Counted from the stretch's first letter, positions 1-10,151 are shown. The stretch is DNA of 64,000 nt from Vibrio variabilis (GCF_003263785.1 NZ_JYJK01000130.1:151892-215891); one strand, 5' to 3'. The notes: generated from the sequence alone by a model not told the origin. Numbers and translations are program-made.

Positions 1-298
1 AAACACAGCAAAACTGCCATGAAACAAGCACACTTATAGAGTAACTAAATAGAAGAAAGGAGAAAAATATCAGGATGTTATAGAAGGGAAACACACCTAC
101 CTCAGCGGTAGGAACGAAGATCGCAATTACCGACGCGAGGCTACTTTTCTCCTTTCATACTAGGAGGATGGTCGGTATTGTTCATAGTTATCTCCGAAAA
201 AACTACCCTACTGGTAGCGCGGCGTAGGATACCAAAATACGCCCACGAGTAAAGTCCATTTTCTCTATGGAAATCATTTTTTACGTTTGTTCATATAA
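1..298. other. Non-coding leader with nested hairpins
   Basis: No convincing gene lies here. Three inverted repeats can be read: CCTACC/GGTAGG at 96-112; TACCGAC (128-134) with GTCGGTA (171-177) enclosing CTCCT (149-153) with AGGAG (162-166); and CTACC/GGTAG at 203-217. They precede the lipoprotein gene at 311 and could be a structured 5' leader. I do not recognise a known riboswitch class. On the minus strand the last hairpin is followed by six T, so it could be a weak terminator instead. The left end is cut by the window edge. Confidence 0.35.
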
Positions 299-310
299 GT
301 GTCATATCAC

Positions 311-2200
311 ATGTCTCGTTCCACTCTTTTTACATCCTCTTTGATGCTATGCGCCAGTGTTTTGTTCTTTGGCTGTGATTCTTCAAATAGCGGGGGAAGC
401 ACGCCTTCTCAGCCGCCAAGTGCCAATCGTTGTACTGTAGATTGGCAACAAAGCTTCACCGATCTCAACCGAGACTGGACTCGCTCTCAATACGATCACA
501 ATTGTGCTGAAACGACGGAGCCTGAATCTCAGTTCACAACAAATTCTGATGCCTCATCTTCGGTTCAGTACGCGAATATTTTCGATGGTGAGCGAGAACG
601 CTACGGTTACAACCCAAGATTCATCCCTGGTCGTCCCTATTTTGATGCCAACAACCTACCATGGATGATCGTCAACAACATGAACCAGTTCAATGTCGGC
701 GACGGTCAACCTGGCTACCATCAAGACCCAGTGACTCTAGAGAAAACTAATAAGCCGTTACACGCACTGACGTACGACGACCGTGTCTATTCATCTTTAT
801 ATAGCGACGCCAATCCATGTACCGACTGTGACTCATACTTAGTAAGACTGACGCCAAACGGCGAATGGATCAGCACATCACTGAGAGCGATGGAGCAAGA
901 ATTTGGGTTTAGGCAAAATGCCGATGGGCTAGATGGTTATCGCTATCGTTATATTGAACAAGTGTATTTTCAAGATAATGGCGATGTGTTCTTTAAACTC
1001 GATCACGGTGCTATCCGCTATCAGGCACAAACCCAAACTTGGGTGGGCTATAAAAAGAACTGGTTGGCACAAACGGAAATGGTGGGGAATGGCAGCCAGC
1101 CACCGCTATTTATCCGCACATCGAATAGCAATAGCGAATACGCCATCTCTCGCTTAATCGACATTGGCAATGGTGAACTCGACTGGCAAGAAGAGACACT
1201 ATCACTACCAATTCGCCTAGGTCTGTACCGAGGTAGCAAGCCCGTCATCTGGGAAGGCAACACCTTACATATCGCAGCCATTAGCTACGATGAGAGTGCG
1301 CTGAATCGTCTTGATTACAACACGGGGCAATACTATGTTCGCTATCAGCTTGGTACTGAGCAAGCTGACGTTCTGTTCATGGGTTGGAGCGGTTCGACCT
1401 CTGAGGCAACACCAGATGGGCACAATCAACCTATCCTTTTGCTCGACAGCCAAAAACGATTGCACTTTATTTCTGGCGCTCACAACCACCAGATCTGGCA
1501 TCGCTACTCATTAGCGCCCGTCACCAACAGTGAATGGAACAATGGCGATAATTTATGGGGCAACGTAGCAGCAAACGATAAATTTTCTTACGGACGAGAG
1601 ACGCCCGTTGGTCGCTACCCAGAAGATACTTCAGTGGATGACAAGGTCAATTATGTTGGTCAGCCTTTGGGACGCTATACCTACGTCCACGCCGCTATCC
1701 AAAGCGATGACAGCATTGTGTTGGCGATGCGCAACACTGCGCCAGCGACCGATGCTCCGAGTGGCTATCGACTTGAGTGGATAACTGGTACGTCACAAGC
1801 AAATGGTCAATACCATTGGCAAGACAAAGGGGTCATTGTGATGCCAAACTGGCAGCAGTATTCAAACTACACTCAAAAACTGCATCAGGATAAACGTGGG
1901 AACCTATACCTGTTATATACCTATGAGATCCAAAACTTCAACGATGATACTTGGTTTAACCAAGCGCTGCGTGTTTCCAAATCGAGCCAACAAGAGTGCG
2001 CGCTGCTGTCTAATGCCAAGGATTGCATTCATGTGGTTAGCGAGCATTATCGCCGCTGGCCCAACGAAATGCTGGCCGGCAGTCCAAGTCGTTACAGTCA
2101 GCAATTTCAGCACCACCCTGTATTGCTGGTCAGCTCCGATAAGGGAAACACCTGGCGATTAGCTACCACAGAAGCCCTGCTGTCCCAGCAAACCAAGTAA
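311..2200 (+). CDS. Secreted BNR_4-type beta-propeller lipoprotein
   Basis: Predicted exported lipoprotein of 629 residues. I start it at the ATG at 311 rather than the in-frame GTG at 299; neither has a clear Shine-Dalgarno. The N-terminus has a hydrophobic signal (residues 5-21) ending in FFGC, with Cys22 as the likely lipidated residue and Asp23 after it. A low-complexity Ser/Gly/Pro linker follows. The motif DGHNQPILLLDSQKRLHFIS, then GAHNHQIWH, is typical of the BNR_4 family, whose beta-propellers occur in polysaccharide-binding or polysaccharide-degrading proteins, including some ulvan lyases. Asp-box-like SSDKGNTW occurs near the C-terminus. The substrate is unknown. A polysaccharide lyase or glycan-binding role is inference only. 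It stands alone, facing convergently into ispH. Confidence 0.7.
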   Translation: MSRSTLFTSSLMLCASVLFFGCDSSNSGGSTPSQPPSANRCTVDWQQSFTDLNRDWTRSQYDHNCAETTEPESQFTTNSDASSSVQYANIFDGERERYGYNPRFIPGRPYFDANNLPWMIVNNMNQFNVGDGQPGYHQDPVTLEKTNKPLHALTYDDRVYSSLYSDANPCTDCDSYLVRLTPNGEWISTSLRAMEQEFGFRQNADGLDGYRYRYIEQVYFQDNGDVFFKLDHGAIRYQAQTQTWVGYKKNWLAQTEMVGNGSQPPLFIRTSNSNSEYAISRLIDIGNGELDWQEETLSLPIRLGLYRGSKPVIWEGNTLHIAAISYDESALNRLDYNTGQYYVRYQLGTEQADVLFMGWSGSTSEATPDGHNQPILLLDSQKRLHFISGAHNHQIWHRYSLAPVTNSEWNNGDNLWGNVAANDKFSYGRETPVGRYPEDTSVDDKVNYVGQPLGRYTYVHAAIQSDDSIVLAMRNTAPATDAPSGYRLEWITGTSQANGQYHWQDKGVIVMPNWQQYSNYTQKLHQDKRGNLYLLYTYEIQNFNDDTWFNQALRVSKSSQQECALLSNAKDCIHVVSEHYRRWPNEMLAGSPSRYSQQFQHHPVLLVSSDKGNTWRLATTEALLSQQTK

Positions 2201-2228
2201 CTTTAAAACTCAATACTAAGTGACGATC

Positions 2229-2260
2229 AAAAACGCCGCGTTTCAAACGCGGCATTTTTA
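2229..2260. terminator. Bidirectional terminator between lipoprotein gene and ispH
   Basis: GCCGCG and CGCGGC arms (2235-2253) flanked by A-rich sequence to the left and TTTTTAT to the right. It fits rho-independent termination for both convergent genes. Confidence 0.8.
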
Positions 2261-2291
2261 TTTAAACAATCGGAGTTACAGTGAGTGAGGG

Positions 2292-3248
2292 TTAATCAAC
2301 CACTTTAACTTGAAGCTCTCTTGGCACTTCAAAGAACATGTTCTCTTCTCGGCCTAACACTTCCTCAACATCATCAGCGCCCAGCGCTTTGATTCTATCG
2401 ATGATTTGATTAACTAGCTCTTCTGGTGCTGACGCGCCGGCAGTGACACCAACCAAACCTTTTCCTTCAAACCACTCAGCTTCAATCAGATCAGGCGTGT
2501 CCGTCAGGTATGCTGGTGTGCCCAGTTTTTCAGCCAGCTCTTTAAGACGCGTTGAATTCGAAGAGTTTGTCGAGCCTACGACAACCATGACATCAACGTC
2601 ACCTGCCAGCTCACGAACCGCATCTTGGCGGTTCTGCGTGGCGTAGCAGATATCGTCTTTACGAGGGCCTTGGATATCAGGGAACACTTCACGAAGCTTA
2701 TCAATCACATCAGCGGTTTCATCCACAGAAAGCGTGGTTTGACTCACGTAATGAAGATTCGTTGGATCTTTAACTTCAAGCGTTAGAACGTCTTCTGGAC
2801 GCTCAACAAGGTACATGCCGCCAGTCTCACTTGAGTACTGACCCATTGTCCCTTCTACTTCAGGGTGACCCGCGTGACCGATAAGCACGACTTCCATATT
2901 GCGGCGACTCGCGCGAGCCACTTCCATATGGACTTTGGTTACCAGCGGACAAGTGGCATCAAATACCGTCAGTTCACGCGCTTTCGCTTCTTTGCGAACC
3001 GCTTGAGACACACCGTGAGCTGAAAAGATCACAATATTGTCATCAGGCACTTCACTCAGTTCCTCAACAAATATCGCACCACGTTGCTTAAGGCCTTCAA
3101 CCACAAAGCGGTTGTGTACCACCTCATGACGAACATAGATTGGCGGCTGATACATCTCAAGCGCGCGCTCAACAATGCTGATCGCTCGGTCTACACCCGC
3201 ACAAAAGCCACGCGGGTTAGCTAGTTTAATTTTCATTTCATTACTCAT
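2292..3248 (-). CDS. ispH: 4-hydroxy-3-methylbut-2-enyl diphosphate reductase
   Basis: IspH (LytB) catalyses the last step of the MEP isoprenoid pathway, reducing HMBPP to IPP and DMAPP with a [4Fe-4S] cluster. The 318-residue length matches the family. The three cluster cysteines are visible in NPRGFCAGVDRA (Cys16), DATCPLV and DDICYATQNRQ. The conserved HEVVHN, SAHGVS and GHAGHPEVEGT histidine motifs are present, as is SSNS for substrate binding. It follows fkpB by about 40 bases on the same strand, the same order as lspA-fkpB-ispH in enterobacteria. It is essential in most bacteria that lack the mevalonate route. Confidence 0.97.
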   Translation of the reverse strand: MSNEMKIKLANPRGFCAGVDRAISIVERALEMYQPPIYVRHEVVHNRFVVEGLKQRGAIFVEELSEVPDDNIVIFSAHGVSQAVRKEAKARELTVFDATCPLVTKVHMEVARASRRNMEVVLIGHAGHPEVEGTMGQYSSETGGMYLVERPEDVLTLEVKDPTNLHYVSQTTLSVDETADVIDKLREVFPDIQGPRKDDICYATQNRQDAVRELAGDVDVMVVVGSTNSSNSTRLKELAEKLGTPAYLTDTPDLIEAEWFEGKGLVGVTAGASAPEELVNQIIDRIKALGADDVEEVLGREENMFFEVPRELQVKVVD

Positions 3249-3287
3249 TGAAAAGCCGCTATTACTTATCGTATTTATCTGAGTGGT

Positions 3288-3719
3288 TTATTCTACTTCG
3301 AGAATTTCAACTTCAAAGGTGACATCTTGCCCTGCTAACGGGTGATTAAAATCAACCGTTACCGAATCGCCCGCAATATCCGTAATGATACCAGGGATCT
3401 CCATACCATCAGGACCAGAGAAGGCCATTATTGTACCGACTTCAACCTCAGAGTCACCCACAAACTTTGCGCGATCCATGTGGTGAACATTGTCTGGATT
3501 GGGCATACCAAACGCATCTACGGCTTTTAACTCAATGGCTTTGTTGTCACCCGACGTCAAACCCACCAAGCATTTTTCAAAATTATCACTTAAGCTACCG
3601 TCACCAATAATAAATTTGGCAGGCTTACCCATATTATGGGTGCTGTCTGCAACCGAGCCATCGCTCAGCTTAATAGTAAAATGTAGGGTGACAGCGCTAT
3701 CTTGGGAAATGATGCTCAC
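3288..3719 (-). CDS. fkpB: FKBP-type peptidyl-prolyl isomerase (SlpA-like)
   Basis: A 143-residue SlyD/SlpA-type FKBP prolyl isomerase and chaperone, probably cytoplasmic. I start it at the GTG at 3719, preceded by AAGGAAG at good spacing. A longer in-frame reading would run through the terminator hairpin just upstream and adds residues absent from the family. Family features are VTLHFTIKLSDGSVADST at the N-terminus, GDGSLSDNFEKCLVGL, the inserted-flap region and the near-invariant VDFNHPLAGQDVTFEVEILE at the end. It sits between lspA and ispH. Confidence 0.93.
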   Translation of the reverse strand: MSIISQDSAVTLHFTIKLSDGSVADSTHNMGKPAKFIIGDGSLSDNFEKCLVGLTSGDNKAIELKAVDAFGMPNPDNVHHMDRAKFVGDSEVEVGTIMAFSGPDGMEIPGIITDIAGDSVTVDFNHPLAGQDVTFEVEILEVE

Positions 3720-3795
3720 GTTACGGCTTCCTTGTGTTATTGAGTCTGTGTTGATTGATACGCACAGCAGCTCTTTATCATTTAGCTTGTTATAT

Positions 3796-3830
3796 AAAAA
3801 AGCGCCGTGCATATCAACGCACAGCGCTTA
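3796..3830 (-). terminator. Terminator after lspA
   Basis: On the minus strand AAGCGCTGTGC and GCACGGCGCTT pair with one mismatch and are followed by TTTTTT. This separates lspA from fkpB, so fkpB-ispH probably has its own promoter. Confidence 0.75.
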
Positions 3831-3849
3831 AGGTTATTCGTTATCTGCG

Positions 3850-4353
3850 CTACTTTTGCTCTTTACTGCGAAAGCTATCGATAATAATCATCGCCGCACC
3901 AATACAGATCGCCATGTCTGCGAGGTTGAAAGCGGGCCAATGATAATTGCCCCAGTAGAAGTCTAAGTAGTCGACAACAAAGCCATGAACCACACGGTCA
4001 AAAACGTTACCTACTGCGCCGCCGATGATCATCGCATAAGCAATGTTGTTCCACTTCTCTTTTGCCGGAAGCTTGCTCATCCAGTACGTTAGCATGCCAG
4101 TGACGACAAACGCGATACCGGTGAACAGCCAGCGCTGCCAACCTGCTTGGTCACTTAAGAAGCTAAATGCCGCACCATAGTTATGGACGTAGAGCAAATT
4201 GAAGAATGGCAAGATTTCAATTCGATTTGCCCAACCGTAACCCATGTTATCCATGACCACGAGCTTGATGCTGATATCAGCAATAAAAATCACCACCGCT
4301 AGCCAAAGCCAGCGTACACCTGATTGTCGAAATGTGATTGCCGTTTCGCTCAT
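3850..4353 (-). CDS. lspA: Lipoprotein signal peptidase (signal peptidase II)
   Basis: LspA cleaves the signal peptide of diacylglyceryl-prolipoproteins in the inner membrane; lgt at 16.6-17.4 kb supplies the preceding step. It has 167 residues and four hydrophobic segments. The catalytic aspartate pair is in GGAVGNVFDRVVHGFVVDYL and FNLADMAICIGA, and the conserved FNLLYVHNYGAAFSFL motif is present. An AGGAAACAG-type Shine-Dalgarno lies just before the ATG at 4353. It lies downstream of ileS as in E. coli, but here a strong terminator hairpin stands between them. Confidence 0.97.
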   Translation of the reverse strand: MSETAITFRQSGVRWLWLAVVIFIADISIKLVVMDNMGYGWANRIEILPFFNLLYVHNYGAAFSFLSDQAGWQRWLFTGIAFVVTGMLTYWMSKLPAKEKWNNIAYAMIIGGAVGNVFDRVVHGFVVDYLDFYWGNYHWPAFNLADMAICIGAAMIIIDSFRSKEQK

Positions 4354-4423
4354 CTGTTTCCTTTCTCGCTACCTTGGGTAGCAAACACTTAATGAATTAT
4401 ATGTTCAATCAGTTAGCTGATAA

Positions 4424-4455
4424 AAACAACCCCAGTAAAAACTGGGGCTGTTAAA
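4424..4455 (-). terminator. Terminator between ileS and lspA
   Basis: On the minus strand AACAGCCCCAGT and ACTGGGGTTGTT form a long stem followed by TTTTTATC. It directly follows the restored ileS stop codon at 4484-4486. Confidence 0.85.
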
Positions 4456-4483
4456 TCTTTCAAAAGTTCCGGTTAGCTTACCA

Positions 4484-7311
4484 TTAAGCGAACTTACGAA
4501 CTTCGCCTTCACCATCTACGTTCGATACGCAGCGACCACAAATCTTCTCGTGACCCGCGATAGTACCTACGTCCGGAGTGTGGTGCCAACAACGGTCACA
4601 CTTCTCGTTTTCAGTAGCTGCTACTTCAACGAATAGACCTTCTAGTCTGTCGATTTCGCTGCATCTGTCTTCTCAGACATTGGTTTGACCGCTGCTGCAG
4701 ACGTTAGCAATACAAAACGTAGCTCGTCTTCTAGTTTGCTAAGTTTCGCCGTTAGCGCATCATCGGCAAACAGAGTGATTTCAGCCTGTAGTGCACCACC
4801 GATGGTTTTCTCGCTACGCGCCGCTTCTAGCTGTTTGTTTACTGCATCACGAACCGTTTGGATTTCAGCCCAGAATTCGTTATTTAGCTCTTCGCCTTCA
4901 GCAAGACCGAACAGACCTTCGAACCACTCACCCGCGAACACAAACTTCTCACGTTGACCTGGCATTTCGTTCCAGATTTCGTCAGCAGTGAACGACATGA
5001 TAGGTGCCATCCAACGAACAAGTGCTTCAACGATGTAGTAAAGTGCAGTCTGACAGCTGCGCTGTGCGTGACCGCCCAGTTTCGCTGTGTACTGACGGTC
5101 TTTAATCACGTCTAGGTAGAACGAGCCCATTTCGATAGAGCAGAACTGCATTAGACGCTGAGTCACGCCGTGCGTGTTGTACTCTTCGTATGCTTTTACG
5201 ATCTCTTCTTGAGCTGCTAGCGCGCGACCTACCGCCCAGCGATCCAGTGCCACCATCTCTTCTGCTGGTACTAGGTCTGTTTCTGGGTTGAAACCGTTTA
5301 GGTTTGCTAGGAAGAAGCGAGCCGTGTTACGGATACGACGGTAAGCATCTGCAGAGCGTTTTAGGATTTCATCAGAAACCGCAACTTCACCCGTGTAGTC
5401 AGTCGATGCAACCCATAGACGCAGAATGTCTGCACCTAGCTTGTTAGTCACATCTTTTGGCGCAACTACGTTACCGATTGACTTAGACATCTTACGGCCG
5501 TGACCATCTACCACGAAGCCGTGCGTTAGCACTTGCTTGTATGGCGCTTCGTCTTTCATCGCGATAGATGAAATCAGCGAAGACTGGAACCAACCACGGT
5601 GTTGGTCAGAACCTTCTAGGTATAGGTCTGCACTGTTGCCATTGAATTCTTCACGAGAATCAACAACCGAGTAGTGCGTCACACCCGAATCAAACCAAAC
5701 GTCGAGTGTATCCAGAACTTTCTCGTACTGATCAGCGTCGTCGCCAAGTAGGTCTGCAATTTCTACATCCCACCAAGCTTGAATGCCCTTCTCTTCCACT
5801 AGCTGAGCCACTTTTTCAATCAGCTCTAGCGAGTTTGGATGAAGTTCTGCTGTCTCTTTGTGAACGAACAGAGCGATTGGCACACCCCAAGTACGCTGAC
5901 GAGAGATACACCACTCAGGGCGACCTTCAATCATACCTTCGATACGGCTTTGACCCCACTCAGGCATCCACTCAACACCCTTGATTGACTCTAGTGCTTT
6001 CGCACGTAGACCCGCTTGATCCATAGATACGAACCACTGAGGTGTTGCACGGAAGATGATTGGAGTCTTATGTCGCCAGCAGTGTGGGTAGCTGTGCTCG
6101 TAAGCGTGATGATGAAGTAGCGCACCTTTTTCTTTCAGTACTTCTACAACCGCATCGTTGGCTTTAAACACGTGCTGACCTGCAAATAGCTCAGTATCTG
6201 GCAAGTAAACACCGTTAGAACCTACCGGGTTAGCCACTTCTAGATCGTATTTTTGACCAACCGCGAAGTCTTCTTGACCGTGGCCAGGTGCTGTGTGAAC
6301 CACACCAGTACCTGATTCAGTCGTTACGTGATCGCCTAGGATCGCCGGAACAGTGAAATCGTAGAATGGGTGGTTAAACTGAGAAAGCTCTAGATCGGCA
6401 CCTTTCGCAAAACCAAGGTTGTGGAAGTGCTCGATACCAGCACGATCCATCACGTCTTTCGCTAGCTCAGAAGCCACGATGATACGCTCTGGGTTGTCGC
6501 CTTCTGTTTGGATTAGCACGTACTCAAGGTCGTCGCGTAGACATACTGCGCGGTTAGCAGGCAGTGTCCATGGCGTTGTGGTCCAGATAACGATTGAGAT
6601 GTCACCTTGACCTTCATGACCTTCGCTTAGCGCGAACTTAGATACTAGCGCAGCTTCGTCGGCCGCTTTAAAGCGTACGTCGATAGAAGGAGACACTTTA
6701 TCTTTGTACTCAACTTCTGCTTCAGCAAGTGCAGAACCACAGTCTGTACACCAGTGAACTGGCTTAAAGCCTTTTAGCAGGTGGCCGTTATCAGCGATCT
6801 TACCTAGTGCACGAATGATGTTTGCTTCAGTTGCAAAGTCCATCGTTCGGTAAGGCTTGTCCCACTCACCAAGAATACCTAGACGCTTGAAGCTCTCTTT
6901 TTGACCTTCAACCTGACCTGCCGCGTATTGGCGACATTTCTCACGGAACTCAGCCGCAGTCACTTTTTGGCCTGGCTTACCCACTTTCTTCTCTACCATC
7001 AGTTCGATAGGTAGACCGTGGCAATCCCAACCTGGAATGTATGGTGCGTCAAAACCTGAAAGTGTTTTGGATTTAATAATAATGTCTTTAAGAATCTTGT
7101 TTAGAGCGTGACCAATGTGAATGTCACCATTCGCATATGGAGGGCCATCGTGTAGCACGAAGGATTTTTTGCCTTTTTTAGCTTTACGGATCTCACCGTA
7201 AAGATCTTCTTTGTACCAACGCTTAAGCATTTCTGGCTCACGATTGGCCAGGTTGCCGCGCATTGGAAACCCTGTTTCAGGTAGGTTCAGGGTATCTTTA
7301 TACTCACTCAT
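4484..7311 (-). CDS. ileS: Isoleucyl-tRNA synthetase, with apparent frameshift
   Basis: IleRS charges tRNA-Ile. As written the frame stops at 4642 after 889 residues. One missing base near 4657 (minus strand GCAGCGAAATCG, expected GCAGCGGAAATCG) restores a continuous 942-residue protein ending at 4484, the normal family length. Class I signatures are visible: HIGH as YANGDIHIGHALN near residue 65 and KMSKSIGN near residue 600, with the CP1 editing domain between. The restored tail carries the zinc-binding motif CDRCWHH...CGRC, needed for activity in this class. Because the gene is essential, a sequence error is far more likely than a true truncation. Confidence 0.95.
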
Positions 7312-7373
7312 CGATTCTTAATTCCGTTGTATTGGGCGAAAGTTAGACATTATGTTAGCGGTGGAATCTTCCG

Positions 7374-8309
7374 CTAACCCTTAAACTGACGTAGCCACAC
7401 CCTTGCTACATCAGCATCCAATTCTATTTGCTGCTTAAGCAGCTCCAGTGACTCGAACTTTTTCTCATCACGGATTTTATGAAGCAGTGCCACTTCAATT
7501 TGTTGACCATAGAGGTTGCCCTCGTAGTCAAAGATATGCACTTCAAGATCGGGCGTTGTCCCCGCAACCGTTGGCTTTTTACCTATATTGGCAATGCCTG
7601 GTAGCGGCTTATCATCAACACCAAACACCTGCACCGCATAAACGCCGCGAACAGGCACGACATAACGCTTGAGTGAAATATTGGCGGTTGGAAACCCAAA
7701 GCCACGCGCTAACTTTTGACCATGGGCAACACGCCCCGACAAAGTATAGTGACGTCCCAACATTTCTGCGCTTGCGTCGAGTTCGTCATTAGCAAGAGCC
7801 TGACGAATGGCCGTTGAACTGACTCGAGTCTCTTCAACACAAAAACTTGCCGTATTCACCACCTCAAAACCGAACTCCTGGCCCGCTTTTTGAAGCATCT
7901 CGAAGTTACCTTCACGCCCTTTACCAAAGCGGAAGTCATCGCCGATGACAAGGAACTTAACACCCAATTTACCTACCAACAAGTCTCGAATAAAAGACTC
8001 CGCAGTTAAGCTGGCAAATCGCTGATTAAAGTTCACGCATAACAGGCGATCCAGTTCCATTTTCTCAAGCAGTTCGTACTTATCACGTAATCGAGTCAAA
8101 CGCGCTGGCGCTTTATCTTTCGCAAACAGCTCCATCGGTTGTGGTTCAAAAGTCATCACAACCGCAGGTAAACCAAGCTGTGACGCCCTCTGTTTTACCT
8201 GGCTCAGTACACGTTGATGTCCAAGGTGGACACCGTCAAAGTTGCCGATGGTTAAAACGCAGCCATGGTGCTGATTTTTAAGGTTATGTATGCCTCGAAT
8301 GAGTTCCAT
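7374..8309 (-). CDS. ribF: Bifunctional riboflavin kinase/FAD synthetase
   Basis: RibF phosphorylates riboflavin to FMN and adenylates it to FAD. I use the ATG at 8309 (MELIRGIHNL), giving 311 residues as in E. coli; the longer in-frame reading adds 21 unrelated residues. The N-terminal nucleotidyltransferase domain shows VLTIGNFDGVHLGHQ and the downstream ISSTA-like motif (RVSSTAIRQAL). The C-terminal flavokinase domain shows GRVAHGQKLARGFGFPTANI with the PTAN motif. It lies between murJ and ileS in the conserved rpsT-murJ-ribF-ileS neighbourhood. Confidence 0.96.
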   Translation of the reverse strand: MELIRGIHNLKNQHHGCVLTIGNFDGVHLGHQRVLSQVKQRASQLGLPAVVMTFEPQPMELFAKDKAPARLTRLRDKYELLEKMELDRLLCVNFNQRFASLTAESFIRDLLVGKLGVKFLVIGDDFRFGKGREGNFEMLQKAGQEFGFEVVNTASFCVEETRVSSTAIRQALANDELDASAEMLGRHYTLSGRVAHGQKLARGFGFPTANISLKRYVVPVRGVYAVQVFGVDDKPLPGIANIGKKPTVAGTTPDLEVHIFDYEGNLYGQQIEVALLHKIRDEKKFESLELLKQQIELDADVARVWLRQFKG

Positions 8310-8378
8310 GAAACGACTAAACCACCTGCTTAAGTAAATGTTACGAGTGTGAAACTGACGGATTATAACCAATCATTG

Positions 8379-9938
8379 TTAATCTGTCGCTGCTTTTACG
8401 TCTTTCGGGCGAATTCCCAAAATCAGCAGTGCCGCCAAGTATGTCAGCCCTCCAAGACCAATCAGTACCGTCAAGCTAACAATACGCTCAGATAAGCCCC
8501 AGCTCAGCCACTGCTGCATGTCTTGTAGCTGCCACATCAATACTGCCACCATGGCGCTACCGCCATCACTAGACGAACGACAAAGCCAATGGTTTTCTTG
8601 GTAATGCGATAGACATTTTGACGATGAAGTCCACGATAAAGCAGCGCCATATTAATAAAGGCAGACAACGCTGTTGCCATTGCCAGACCAACATACCCGT
8701 AAAAGTAAGCAAAGATCGCATTGAAGACCATGTTGGACGCCATAGCAATAATGCCATATTTCACTGGTGTCTTCGTATCTTGACGCGAGTAATAGCCTGG
8801 TGCGAGTACCTTGATCAACATAAAGTTAAGTAGGCCGGATGCATAAGCTAATAAGGATAAAGACGCCTGCTCAACATCATGAGGCGTAAACTCACCACGC
8901 ATAAATAGCACCATCAGCATAGGTTTTGCGAGTACCATGAGTCCCAACATAGCAGGCAAGCCGAGCAGAATGACCATGCGTACGCCCCAATCCATGGTGT
9001 GAGCAAAACCTTCACTATGGGCGTCTACATGCTTACGTGACAGCGCCGGTAAAATCACGGTAGCAATGGCAATACCAAACAAACCAAGCGGGAACTCGAG
9101 AAGGCGGTCTGAATAATAAAGCCAACTGATTGAACCTGTGGCTAGGAAACTGGCAATAAAGGTGTCGAACAGCAGGTTTATTTGGCTTACCGATACACCA
9201 AACAGCGCAGGGATCATCAGGGTGCGGATCTTAGTCACCCCAGGATCGCGCCAGCCCCATTTAGGTTTAACCAATACCCCTCTTTAATAAGGAAGGGAAT
9301 TTGGAACGCAAACTGGACAAAGCCACCTAAAAACACACCGATTGCTAAGCCAATTTCCGGCTGTGCCAGGTTTGGTGAAAGGAACCACGCACAGGCAATG
9401 ATCATCACATTAAGAAAAACAGGGGTAAAAGAAGAAACCGCAAACTTGCCTAGCGTATTAAGAATAGCCCCGGACAAGGCGACAAAGGTGATGAACCAAA
9501 GATACGGGAAGGTGATTTTAAGCATCACACTGGCGAGTTCAAATTTCGGTGCTGCAGGGCCATCATTGAGCCAATCGAGAAACCAACCAAAACCAAATAA
9601 AGCGGTAACAACACTCGAGCCTAGGATGCCGAGTAACGTCACAATAGTGACAATCACCCCCAACGTACCGGACGCTTTAGCGATTAAATCCCGAGTTTTG
9701 TCTTTATCACCAGAGGCATGATATTCGGTCAGTACAGGAACAAATGCCTGAGAGAATGCGCCCTCTGCAAAAAGGCGTCTAAGAAAGTTGGGGATTTTAT
9801 TGGCAAAGAAGAAGACATCAGCGCTCGCCCCTGCCCCATTAGATTCGCCACCACCACATCACGAACCAGTCCCAATACTCGAGACACCAGCGTCATGGCA
9901 CTCACTATCATGCCTGACTTAAGAAGGCGTTTACTCAC
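8379..9938 (-). CDS. murJ: Lipid II flippase MurJ, three apparent frameshifts
   Basis: MurJ (MviN) flips lipid II across the inner membrane for peptidoglycan synthesis. The gene is split into three frames. Adding one G on the coding strand in each of three runs (plus-strand CCCC 9834-9837, CCCC 9277-9280 and CC 8560-8561) gives one 520-residue, multi-span membrane protein. It starts at the GTG at 9938 (AGAGG upstream) and ends IRPKDVKAATD. Signature stretches are SAMTLVSRVLGLVRDVVVAN, then FFFANKIPNFLRRLFAEGAF in the restored frame, and FGIAIATVILPALSR. An essential gene with three separate one-base losses is best read as sequencing error. Confidence 0.94.
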
Positions 9939-10122
9939 GATAACCTCTGAATGACCTAGCCAATGCTTTTGCTATTTATCGGTTTCAATAGCCTTTGTTA
10001 TTGAAGAGAGGATTAGTATTAGCATTGGTCGAAAAATACTGTTAGAATCCCCGCCATCTTAACCGCGATAGCCCACAGATATCAAAAATTGTTTTATATC
10101 GTCGGGTTTTTGCACAAATCAT

Positions 10123-10151
10123 TTGACAATTGAGCGCAAATGAGGGATATT
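10123..10151 (+). promoter_or_regulatory. Candidate rpsT promoter
   Basis: TTGACA at 10123-10128, a 17-base spacer and GATATT at 10146-10151 predict a start near 10158, about 40 bases before the rpsT start codon. Confidence 0.55.

Noticed and set aside
30..185. Minus-strand frames at the left edge, including a 14-codon frame starting at 185 with GGAG upstream and an open hydrophobic frame running off the window
   Set aside because: The short frame stops at once, the hydrophobic frame has no start codon, and the stretch is better explained as structured non-coding DNA.
4685..6610. Several 60-90 residue plus-strand frames inside ileS
   Set aside because: Antisense shadows of a conserved synthetase gene with no start signals.
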